Assembly (NCBI GenBank): GCA_020431135.1
Contig: JAGQIT010000482.1
Location: 1 to 6,808 of the forward strand
DNA: 6,808 bases
Source: Myxococcales bacterium
GTDB taxonomy: Bacteria; Myxococcota_A; Polyangia; Nannocystales; Nannocystaceae
Direction: 5' to 3'
A model generated the notes under the pieces. It had not been told where the DNA came from. It did not search any database and saw nothing but the letters and a program-made list of their open reading frames with translations. Numbering within the stretch: position 1 is the stretch's first letter; each line of letters starts with the position of its first letter. The position numbers and the translations under genes are program-made. This document shows positions 1 through 6,209 of this stretch, piece by piece.

Positions 1-351
1 GTCGAGGCCTACCGCGACCTCTACGCGATCTACCCCGAGTACAGGAACAAGAAGGCCGAGAAGGGCTTCGCGGCGGTGCTCGAGCAGGAGGCGAAGATCC
101 TCCGCTACCTCAAGGACAAGGATCCGGAGCAGATGCTCCTCGTCGCCGACGACTTCCTGAAGCTCGACGCCAAGAGCTTCGACGGCCACATGATGCGCGC
201 CGAGGCCCTCGAGGCCCAGGGCAAGTGGCGCGAGGCCGCCGACGCCTACGCGATCGCCAAGAAGCTGCGGCCGAAGGAGAAGGCCGCGAGCGAGGGCTAC
301 GCGCGGGCCGACAAGAAGGCGAAGGCGGCCGGGATCACCTCCGGGGGCTGA
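1..351 (+). CDS. TPR-containing protein, C-terminal part (5' end outside window)
   Basis: The frame is open from base 1 and ends at TGA 349-351, giving 116 visible residues; the true start lies left of the window. The GTG at 76 is only an internal valine, because the residues before it are equally well-formed coding sequence. The visible part is helical and highly charged. Residues about 50-85 fit one tetratricopeptide repeat (helix with MMRAEALEAQGKW, then REAADAYAIAKKLRP), and a related helical stretch precedes it, so this is probably the last of several repeats. The tail is rich in Lys and Ala. TPRs mediate protein-protein contacts; no catalytic domain or membrane segment is visible here, so the specific role is unknown. 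The gene converges on the antiporter operon and shows no functional link to it. The TPR assignment is fairly secure; the full domain architecture cannot be seen. Confidence 0.8.
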   Translation, partial: VEAYRDLYAIYPEYRNKKAEKGFAAVLEQEAKILRYLKDKDPEQMLLVADDFLKLDAKSFDGHMMRAEALEAQGKWREAADAYAIAKKLRPKEKAASEGYARADKKAKAAGITSGG

Positions 352-677
352 GTTCTCCCCCATCTGCTCGTTTGGTCAGGAGCGACCGCCGCATCGCGGT
401 GAGGCGGCCGGCCGCAGACGAGCGGGCCCGCGCGACGGCAACACCGCGCCTGGTGCGGGGGACTGCGCGGCGAGGCGCCTTCGTCCTCTCCGCGTCGCTG
501 ACGGTCCGCCGCGGAGCTGAGAGCGACGCCCATCGTGCGCGTGCCGACGGGACATCGCGGCGCCGCGTCGCGTCGTCGATGGGCCGCGCGCACGGTCTGC
601 GAGCTCCTCCGTCGCTGGCCCTGAGAACGACGAACGGCGCGGGCTCCCCCGCGCCGTCGCCGTCTCCTCGGGCCGCG
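352..677. other. Intergenic region between convergent genes
   Basis: This 326-base stretch lies between two genes that point at each other, so no promoter is needed for either. Frames crossing it are continuations of antisense shadows and do not look like protein. It contains GC-rich self-complementary stretches, including 12-base palindromes at 404-415 and 556-567, and the hairpin at 634-657 annotated separately. I see no small RNA, tRNA or clear rightward terminator with a T-run for the TPR gene. Confidence 0.7.
634..657 (-). terminator. Putative intrinsic terminator of the antiporter operon
   Basis: A perfect 10-bp inverted repeat (634-643 with 648-657, ACGGCGCGGG pairing CCCGCGCCGT) surrounds a 4-base loop. 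It starts 20 bases after the TAG stop of the last operon gene. Read leftward it is followed by CGTCGTTCTC, which is only moderately T-rich. The stem is very stable, but the poor U-tract makes it a less than classical Rho-independent terminator. It could also act for the converging gene or as a 3'-end stabiliser. Confidence 0.6.
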
Positions 678-2438
678 CTAGTGCGTGTAGCCGACGACCA
701 GGAAGACGAAGAGGAAGAAGGTGATCAGCACCATCGCGCTCCCCAGGCTCCACTCGCGGAAGAGGGGGATCCGCGCGGCCTCGGTGTCGGCGCGGGTCAT
801 CGCCCCGGCGAAGCGCTTGCTCTCGATGAAGAAGACGTCGCGGCTCCAGCCGAAGACCGTCACGACCGGCTTGAGGACGCTGCGCCAGAGCACCGGGACG
901 AAGCGCCGGTAGAACCAGTCGAAGTCGAGGGTGATCGTCAGCGTCCGCTTGAGGACCGGGAGGAGGAGGAAGAACGCGAGCCCGGACCAGAGCAGGAGCT
1001 GGAGCTGCGAGACCACGTGCGAGACGGTGTAGGGCTCGTAGAGCGGGCCGTTGACGTTCGGGAAGGGGAGGATCGCGTAGAGCGGCTCGTACCAGACGCC
1101 GAGGGCGACGCACAGGACGGCGAAGAAGATCATCGCCGCGCGCATGTTCCACGGCGGATCCGGCGGACGCAGGCCGCGATCCTTCTGGAAGAAGACGAAC
1201 CACGGGAACTTGATGCCGGCGTGGAGGAAGACGCCCGCCGACGCCGCGGTCAGGACCATCCAGGCGGCGAAGAGGTGGTTGTCGGCGGCGGCCTGCGAGA
1301 TCATCGACTTCGAGATGAAGCCCGAGGTCCACGGGAACGCCGAGATCGCCAGGGCGCCGATGATGCCGCACCACATCGTGATCGGCATCGTGTGGTAGAG
1401 GCCGCCGAGGTCGGTGCACTTGCGCTTGCCGGTCATGTAGAGGACCGAGCCCGCCGACATCAGGAGGAGCGCCTTGTAGATGATGTGGGCGAAGGCGTGC
1501 GCGGCCGCGCCGTTGAGCGCCATCTCGGTGCCGATGCCGATGCCGCAGACCATGAACCCGACCTGGTTGACGATCGAGTAGGCGAGGATCCGCCGCATGT
1601 CGTTCTCGAGGATCGCGTAGACGATCCCGTAGACCGCCATCATCATGCCGGCGTAGATCAGCAGCTCGGTCCCGGCGAAGAGGATCATCAGGACGTAGAC
1701 CGAGGTCTTGGTCGTGAACGCCGAGAGGAAGACGGTGCCGCTCTCCGAGGCCTCGGGGTAGGCGTCCGCGAGCCACGAGCCGAAGGGCGGCGTCGCGGCG
1801 TTGATGAGGATGCCGATGAGGATCAGGAAGGGCGCGATGTCGCCCGGGCCGTTGAACGAGAGGGCGTCGAAGCCCCCGGGGCCGAAGGCGAAGTAGTCGA
1901 GGAGGAGCGGGTTCTCGACGCCGCCGGCGTTGAGGGCGAAGACGTGCGCGAGGATCCCGGCCATCATCACGGCGCCGCCGAGGAAGTGGACGGCGGCGTA
2001 GCGCAGGCCGGCGCGGCCCGACGCCTCAGTGTTGCCGCTCCAGACGACGATCGACGAGCCGACCGCCATCAGCTCCCAGAAGATGAAGAGGCTGAGGATG
2101 TCGCCGGCGAAGGTCACGCAGACCGCGGAGCCGGCGTAGACGAAGGCCGCGGGGAGCTCGACCTTGCGGTTCTGGTTGAGGGCGAAGAGCGCCCCGCCGA
2201 AGGCCATCAGCGAGAAGATCGTCGCGAAGACGGCCGTCGGCCGGTTCCACTTCACGAGCGTCATCTCCATGCCCTGGAGGAAGGAGACGGTGACGTTGGC
2301 GTCGTCAGGGACGAGCCAGACGGCGACGAGGGTGGCGAGCGGCAGGAGCAGGCTCAGCGCGCCCCGGACCGGCCCCTTGACGAAGGGCAGGAGCAGCGCG
2401 CCGAGGACCAAGATGAGCCCCGGGGGAAACTCAATCAT
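678..2438 (-). CDS. Divergent MrpD/NuoN-type antiporter subunit with C-terminal extension (D3)
   Basis: A 586-residue polytopic membrane protein of the proton-conducting antiporter family (Proton_antipo_M, as in MrpA/MrpD and NuoL/M/N). The family's TM5 glutamate is E122 (FIFWELMAVGSS), the TM8 lysine is K244 (AFTTKTSVY), the TM12 lysine is K322 (HIIYKALLLMSAG), and SAFPWTSGFISK (367-377) is the usual late motif. Aligned without gaps to D1, the TM7 lysine is replaced by N213 in LINAATPPFGSWLADAYPEA. From memory, homologues with INAA-PP-DAYPEA share this, so it is probably a subfamily trait. At about 505-545 comes an LDFDWFYRR motif and a long amphipathic, non-membrane stretch, then a last membrane helix (about 567-584). 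MrpD proteins are usually about 490-500 residues, so this is about 85 longer. The ATG at 2438-2436 overlaps the upstream stop by 8 bases, and a GGAAGGA sits 11 bases ahead. It is the last gene of the operon. Confidence 0.9.
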   Translation of the reverse strand: MIEFPPGLILVLGALLLPFVKGPVRGALSLLLPLATLVAVWLVPDDANVTVSFLQGMEMTLVKWNRPTAVFATIFSLMAFGGALFALNQNRKVELPAAFVYAGSAVCVTFAGDILSLFIFWELMAVGSSIVVWSGNTEASGRAGLRYAAVHFLGGAVMMAGILAHVFALNAGGVENPLLLDYFAFGPGGFDALSFNGPGDIAPFLILIGILINAATPPFGSWLADAYPEASESGTVFLSAFTTKTSVYVLMILFAGTELLIYAGMMMAVYGIVYAILENDMRRILAYSIVNQVGFMVCGIGIGTEMALNGAAAHAFAHIIYKALLLMSAGSVLYMTGKRKCTDLGGLYHTMPITMWCGIIGALAISAFPWTSGFISKSMISQAAADNHLFAAWMVLTAASAGVFLHAGIKFPWFVFFQKDRGLRPPDPPWNMRAAMIFFAVLCVALGVWYEPLYAILPFPNVNGPLYEPYTVSHVVSQLQLLLWSGLAFFLLLPVLKRTLTITLDFDWFYRRFVPVLWRSVLKPVVTVFGWSRDVFFIESKRFAGAMTRADTEAARIPLFREWSLGSAMVLITFFLFVFLVVGYTH

Positions 2439-2724
2439 CGTAGTAGGTGTCCTTCCGCTTGAGCACGAGGGCGACGACGAACTTCGAGCCCAAGACCATG
2501 ACGACGCAGGCGCCGAGGCCGTAGAGCGAGTAGAAGCCCGGCGTCCCGTCGATGCCGAAGTGCTCGTGGTGGTGGACGAAGATGTCGGCGAAGGCGATCA
2601 GGAGGAGGAGGACGAGCGAGACCACCCAGAAGGTCCTGACCGCCTTCGGGCTCTCGTCGAGCATCGACTGCCACGGCGCGCGCAGCTTGGCGATGATCCC
2701 CGTGTCGTTGTCGTGGTCGCTCAT
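2431..2724 (-). CDS. Small two-helix membrane protein of unknown function, probable accessory subunit
   Basis: A 97-residue protein that I cannot assign to a named family. Residues 1-30 are polar with K13, R15, K27 and R30. Residues about 31-50 form a membrane helix containing an acidic residue (D47). HHHEH follows at 51-55, then a GxxGxxGFYSLYG-type turn (57-69), a second helix (about 64-87), and a short KRKDTYYDD tail. By the positive-inside rule both ends should be cytoplasmic and the histidine cluster outside. The start ATG overlaps the D2 stop by 4 bases (ATGA) and the stop overlaps the D3 start by 8 bases, so it is locked into translation with two antiporter subunits. Only a weak AGGGGG lies 11 bases upstream. 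The uninterrupted frame, membrane pattern and coupling argue that it is real. A structural or assembly role in the antiporter complex is inferred from position only. Confidence 0.85.
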   Translation of the reverse strand: MSDHDNDTGIIAKLRAPWQSMLDESPKAVRTFWVVSLVLLLLIAFADIFVHHHEHFGIDGTPGFYSLYGLGACVVMVLGSKFVVALVLKRKDTYYDD

Positions 2725-4316
2725 GGCAGCGGCAGCCCCCTGTAGATCTGCTCGGCGAGGCCGAGGGCGATGTCGGGGAAGAAGAAGAGGAGGACGGTCC
2801 CGGCGGCGGTGCAGGTGAGGGCGAAGACGATCGGCAGCGGCGCCTCGCCGTGGTCGCCGTGGTCGTCGTGGCCGTGGTCCTTGTGGCCGTGGCCGTGGTC
2901 GTGGGGGTCGCCGAAGTTGCCGTCGGCGTGGCTCATCGACGCGTGGTGCGTCTCCTCAGGCGGCGCGCGGAAGAACGCGCGCCAGACGATCGGCAGGAAG
3001 TAGCCGGCGTTGAGGAGCGTCGACAGGAGGACGACGACGATCACGAAGGTGTAGCCGGTCTCCCAGGCGCCGCTCAGCAGGTACCACTTCGAGATGAAGC
3101 CGGCGGTCGGCGGCACGCCGATCATCGACAGCGAGCCGATCGCGAAGGCGCCCATCGTCCACGGCATCTTGCGGCCGATGCCGTCGAGCTGGGAGATGTT
3201 GGTCTTGTGCGCGGCCGTGTAGATCGAGCCGGCGGCGAAGAAGAGCGTGATCTTGCCGAAGGCGTGGGCGGCGATGTGGATCGCCGCGGCCATGTAGCCG
3301 AGCGGCGACAGCAGCGACGCGGCGATCGTGATGTAGCTGAGCTGCGAGACCGTCGAGTAGGCGAGGCGCCGCTTGAGGTTGTCCTGGAAGAGGGCGATGC
3401 ACGAGGCGATGACGATCGTCGCGCCGGCGACGTAGATCAGCCACTCGCCCTGGCCGGTGCTCACCAGGCTCGTCGTGCCGAAGATGTAGATGATCACCTT
3501 GACGACCGAGAAGACCCCGGCCTTGACGACGGCGACGGCGTGGAGGAGCGCGGAGACGGGCGTCGGGGCGACCATCGCCGCCGGCAGCCACTTGTGCATC
3601 GGCATCAGCGCGGCCTTGCCGATGCCGTACATGTACATGAAGAAGAGGACGCCGATCGCCGGGCCGACGATCCGCTCGTTGGCGAGCGCCTCCTGGAAGA
3701 CGCCGCCGGGCTGGAAGTCGAGGTTCCCGGTGAAGTAGTAGGTGGCGATGATCGCCGGCAGGAGGAGGCCGACCGAGGTGCCGACGAGGATCCCGAGGTA
3801 GACGCGGGCCGAGCGGACCGCCTCCGGCGTCCCCTTGTGCGCGACCAGCGGGTAGGTCGACACGCTCAGCGCCTCGTAGAAGACGAAGAGGGTGAAGATG
3901 TTGCCGGAGAAGGCGATGCCCATCACCGAGGCGATCGCCAGCGCGAAGCACATGTAGAAGCGCGTCTGGTGCTTCTCCTTGTTGCCGCGCATGTAGCCGA
4001 CGGAGTAGAGCGAGTTGAGGATCCACAGGCTCGAGGCGATGAGCGCGTAGATCATCCCGAGGGGCTCGATCTTGAGCGTCAGCGGGATCCCCGGGAGCAT
4101 CTCGAGGAGGACCAGGGGCTCGGCTGTCCACGTCGTCGACCAGAAGTCGTCGGCGAGGGCGAGCGGCAGGATCTGGAGGACCACGCCGAGGAGCGTCACC
4201 GACGTCAGGACGGTGATCAGCTCGCGGATGTTGGGCCAGCGGCCGAAGACGCCGATGAGGATCGCGCCGACGGCCGGCACGGCCATCGCCAGGAGGGGGA
4301 GCTCGGTTCCGGTCAC
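2721..4316 (-). CDS. MrpD/NuoM-type antiporter subunit with histidine-rich loop (D2)
   Basis: A 531-residue, about 14-helix protein of the Proton_antipo_M family, expected to carry H+ (possibly coupled to Na+) across the inner membrane. The ion-path residues are present: E148 in TM5 (FVFYEALSVSTYPL), K234 in TM7 (GIGKAALMPMHKWLP), K265 in TM8 (AVVKAGVFS) and K355 in TM12 (HAFGKITLFFAAG), with PPTAGFISKWYLL at 402-414. Between the last two helices, residues 457-489 hold 11 histidines in an HDHGHGHKDHGH-like stretch, which is unusual for the family and suggests metal binding. The GTG start is chosen because it overlaps the D1 stop (GTGA) and has a good GGGAGGT ribosome site 5 bases upstream. 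It is paralogous to D1, with which it shares a 31-base identical stretch. The family is certain; whether it is closer to MrpA, MrpD or NuoM is not resolved by reading. Confidence 0.93.
   Translation of the reverse strand: MTGTELPLLAMAVPAVGAILIGVFGRWPNIRELITVLTSVTLLGVVLQILPLALADDFWSTTWTAEPLVLLEMLPGIPLTLKIEPLGMIYALIASSLWILNSLYSVGYMRGNKEKHQTRFYMCFALAIASVMGIAFSGNIFTLFVFYEALSVSTYPLVAHKGTPEAVRSARVYLGILVGTSVGLLLPAIIATYYFTGNLDFQPGGVFQEALANERIVGPAIGVLFFMYMYGIGKAALMPMHKWLPAAMVAPTPVSALLHAVAVVKAGVFSVVKVIIYIFGTTSLVSTGQGEWLIYVAGATIVIASCIALFQDNLKRRLAYSTVSQLSYITIAASLLSPLGYMAAAIHIAAHAFGKITLFFAAGSIYTAAHKTNISQLDGIGRKMPWTMGAFAIGSLSMIGVPPTAGFISKWYLLSGAWETGYTFVIVVVLLSTLLNAGYFLPIVWRAFFRAPPEETHHASMSHADGNFGDPHDHGHGHKDHGHDDHGDHGEAPLPIVFALTCTAAGTVLLFFFPDIALGLAEQIYRGLPLP
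2847..2948 (-). other. Low-complexity segment encoding the His-rich loop of D2
   Basis: Codons 457-490 of D2 encode H457, H458, H463, H472, H474, H476, H478, H481, H483, H486 and H489, interleaved with Asp and Gly. On the plus strand the core (2848-2910) reads as repeated CCGTGG/TCGTGG units, a simple-sequence tract that could expand or contract by slippage in steps of 3 or 6 bases without breaking the frame. In the 14-helix topology of the family this loop lies between TM13 and TM14 on the cytoplasmic side, and arginines just before it (WRAFFR) agree. Confidence 0.85.
3078..3108 (-). repeat. 31-base direct repeat, copy in D2
   Basis: Identical over 31 bases to 4586-4616 in D1, same orientation. 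It encodes TAGFISKWYL (residues 404-413 of D2), a conserved motif of the antiporter family. The identity includes every synonymous position, which may reflect shared codon preference or past gene conversion between the paralogues. Confidence 0.9.
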
Positions 4317-5821
4317 GGCGTACCTCCCAGGAGGCCGGCGGCGGCGCGGGTCGCCGTCTCGCCGGTGAAGGTGGCGTCGACGCCGAAGTAGATGCTGAGG
4401 GCGACGAGGATCCAGATCGGGATGAGCATCGACAGCGGCGCCTCCTTGGCCTCGGCCGAGCGCCCCGTCGGCTCACCGAAGTACATCGCCTCGATGAGCT
4501 TCCAGACGTAGACGAGCGCGAGGAGCGAGCCGAAGAGGACGACGACGACGAGGCCCCACATGCCGGAGCCCATCGCCCCCTTGACCAGGTACCACTTCGA
4601 GATGAAGCCGGCGGTCAGCGGCATGCCGATGAGGCCGAGGCCGCCGAGCGCGAGCGCGCCGCAGGTCAGCGGCATGCGCTTGGCGAGGCCGCGCAGGTGG
4701 CTGATGTCGGTGCCGCCGACGCGGTAGGCGACGGCCCCGAGGGCGAGGAACATCCCGCCCTTGGTCACCGCGTGGTTGAAGATGTGGACGATCGAGCCGG
4801 CGACGCCGTCGGGGTTGGCGAGCGAGAAGCCGGCGACGATGTAGCCGATCTGGCCGACGCTGGAGTAGGCGAGGAGCGACTTCGCGTTGTTCTGGCGGAT
4901 CGCCGCCAGCGACGAGAAGACGATGCCGAGGCTCGCCATCGCCAGGAGGATCAGGTGGCTCGGCATCGCGTAGAACGAGAAGCCGACCCCGAAGATCCCG
5001 AAGAGGAAGCGGAAGGCCATGTACACGCCGACCTTGGTGGCGGTCGCCGCGAGGAGCGCGGAGACGGCCGAGGGCGCGTAGGTGTAGGCCTTCGGCAGCC
5101 ACATGTGCAGCGGGTAGAGGGCCATCTTGATCGACAGGCCGACCAGGAGGAACGCGAACGCGACCAGGACCGTGCGGTTGGTGTCGAGGTTGGCCAGCCG
5201 CATCAGCTGGTTGTGCATGTCCTCCATGTTGAGGGTGCCGGTGACCATCATCAGGTAGCCGATGCCCAGGAGGATGAAGGACGCGCCGACCGAGCCGAGG
5301 ATCAGGTAGCGCAGCGACGCGGTCAGGGCCCGGCGGTCGCGGTCCTTGCCCATCGCGATCAGCGCGTAGACCGTCAGCGAGCTGATCTCGAGGAGGACGT
5401 AGACGTTGAAGGCGTCGCCGGTGATCGTGATCCCGAGGAGGCCGGTGATCGCGAGGATCCAGACCGCGTAGAAGACGTGGTGGCGGTCCTTCGCGATCTC
5501 GTCGTTGACGCTCTCGCGCGCGTAGAGCGTGGTGATGAAGCCGACGCCGGCGACGACGAGGAGGATGAAGGCGTTGAGGAGGTCGACGCGGTACTCGATG
5601 CCCCACCAGCGCGGCCAGTTGCCGAGCTCGTAGGAGATGTAGGGCGCGCCGCTCTGGAGGAGGGTCGCCATCATCCGCAGCGTGAGCGCGAAGGTGGCCC
5701 CGGTGACGAGGCTCGCCCACGCCCACGGGAGGATCCCGCGGCCGGTGAAGGTCGCCAAGACGCCGCCGAGGAGCGGGATGACGACGATCAGCGCCGGCAG
5801 GTTGGCTTGGATATCAATCAT
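4313..5821 (-). CDS. mrpD: Na+/H+ antiporter subunit D, MrpD/MbhH-type (D1)
   Basis: A 502-residue, about 14-helix protein of the Proton_antipo_M family, the usual length for MrpD/MbhH. The full set of ion-path residues is present: E145 in TM5 (VLLEISSLTVYAL), K232 in TM7 (SIKMALYPLHMWLPKAY), K263 in TM8 (ATKVGVYMAF) and K354 in TM12 (HIFNHAVTKGGMFLALG), plus LLAYSSVGQIGYI at 316-328 and GMPLTAGFISKWYL at 399-412. In Mrp and MBH complexes this subunit forms the proton/sodium translocation path. The ATG overlaps the mrpC stop by 8 bases (ATGATTGA) and has a strong GGGAGG ribosome site 5 bases upstream. Its own stop overlaps the D2 start by 4 bases. Being directly after the C subunit, in the same order as mrpC-mrpD and mbhG-mbhH, it is the best candidate for the true D subunit among the three paralogues. 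Confidence 0.93.
   Translation of the reverse strand: MIDIQANLPALIVVIPLLGGVLATFTGRGILPWAWASLVTGATFALTLRMMATLLQSGAPYISYELGNWPRWWGIEYRVDLLNAFILLVVAGVGFITTLYARESVNDEIAKDRHHVFYAVWILAITGLLGITITGDAFNVYVLLEISSLTVYALIAMGKDRDRRALTASLRYLILGSVGASFILLGIGYLMMVTGTLNMEDMHNQLMRLANLDTNRTVLVAFAFLLVGLSIKMALYPLHMWLPKAYTYAPSAVSALLAATATKVGVYMAFRFLFGIFGVGFSFYAMPSHLILLAMASLGIVFSSLAAIRQNNAKSLLAYSSVGQIGYIVAGFSLANPDGVAGSIVHIFNHAVTKGGMFLALGAVAYRVGGTDISHLRGLAKRMPLTCGALALGGLGLIGMPLTAGFISKWYLVKGAMGSGMWGLVVVVLFGSLLALVYVWKLIEAMYFGEPTGRSAEAKEAPLSMLIPIWILVALSIYFGVDATFTGETATRAAAGLLGGTP
4322..4328 (-). promoter_or_regulatory. Ribosome binding site supporting the GTG start of D2
   Basis: Read leftward the sequence is GGGAGGT, then ACGCC, then GTG at 4316-4314. 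The good Shine-Dalgarno match at 5-base spacing decides in favour of the GTG that overlaps the preceding stop codon. Confidence 0.75.
4586..4616 (-). repeat. 31-base direct repeat, copy in D1
   Basis: Partner of the repeat at 3078-3108, 31 of 31 bases identical; encodes residues 403-412 (TAGFISKWYL) of D1. The flanking bases differ on both sides. Confidence 0.9.
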
Positions 5822-6209
5822 CGTCGCCTCCCCCGCTGGCGCGGTCCATCGCGGTGATCTCGTCGTACTCGATGGTCCCGTACTTCCACTTGATGTTGAT
5901 GATGATCGCCAGCGCGACCGCGAGGACGCTGACCGAGACGACGATGGCGGTGAGGATGAGGACGTGGGGCAGGGGGTTGTCGTAGGGCCCCAGCGCCTTG
6001 ATCGAGCCGTCGCCGATCGTCGTCCAGATCGGCGCCGTGCCGCCGTCGACCACCGCCATCGAGATGTAGAAGAGGAAGATCCCGGTCTGGAAGAGGCCGA
6101 GGGCGATCGCCTGCTTGATCAGGTTCTTCTTGGCGATGACGCCGTAGAAGCCGATCATCATCAGGACGACGTAGATCCAGTAGTTGTAGATCCCGAGGAG
6201 CTCGGTCAT
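5814..6209 (-). CDS. mrpC: Na+/H+ antiporter subunit C, MrpC/MbhG-type (NuoK-like)
   Basis: A 131-residue protein with three predicted membrane helices (about 8-26, 33-52 and 82-105), the size and layout of MrpC/MnhC/MbhG and of NuoK. Diagnostic stretches are KKNLIKQAIALGLFQTGIF (27-45) before a GGTAPIW segment (57-62), NPLPHVLILTAIVVSVSVLAV (78-98), and the KYGTIEYDEI tail. The LFQTGIFLF and YGTIE-DEI features resemble, from memory, the MbhG-like branch more than Bacillus MrpC. TM2 has no glutamate where NuoK carries its essential one, as also in Mrp C subunits. The subunit sits beside the D subunit in the membrane and is needed for complex assembly and ion transfer. ATG overlaps the preceding stop by 4 bases (ATGA), with an AAGGCG stretch just upstream; its stop overlaps D1 by 8 bases. 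The extreme C-terminus is Gly/Asp-rich. Confidence 0.93.
   Translation of the reverse strand: MTELLGIYNYWIYVVLMMIGFYGVIAKKNLIKQAIALGLFQTGIFLFYISMAVVDGGTAPIWTTIGDGSIKALGPYDNPLPHVLILTAIVVSVSVLAVALAIIINIKWKYGTIEYDEITAMDRASGGGDDD
5827..5832 (-). promoter_or_regulatory. Ribosome binding site of D1 (mrpD)
   Basis: Read leftward, GGGAGG is followed by CGACG and ATG at 5821-5819. This is the best Shine-Dalgarno match in the operon. It lies inside the end of mrpC, so D1 can be initiated afresh as well as by coupling to mrpC. Confidence 0.7.

Noticed and set aside
404..415. 12-base palindrome, and another at 556-567, as operators or attachment sites
   Set aside because: Short G/C-only palindromes are common by chance in such GC-rich DNA and no gene start lies nearby.
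446..478. Weak hairpin as a rightward terminator for the TPR gene
   Set aside because: Only a 6-bp stem with a 21-base loop and a CT-mix, not a T-run, after it.
376..1776. A 466-codon minus-strand frame overlapping D3
   Set aside because: Arg/Pro/His-rich out-of-frame shadow of D3; no recognisable motif.
225..2462. A 745-codon open frame on the plus strand, antisense to D3
   Set aside because: Its product is an implausible run of Arg, Glu and Asp with no domain, as expected opposite a GC-rich membrane-protein gene. The minus-strand frame has clear family motifs.
2850..4391. Long plus-strand frame opposite D2 (513 codons), with a similar 386-codon one at 4697-5857 opposite D1
   Set aside because: Both give Asp/Glu/Arg/Val-rich low-complexity products typical of antisense shadows in high-GC DNA.
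2956..4476. Minus-strand alternate frame (506 codons) and a similar one at 4473-5726
   Set aside because: Arg/Pro/His-rich frame-shifted versions of D2 and D1; the true frames carry conserved ion-path residues.
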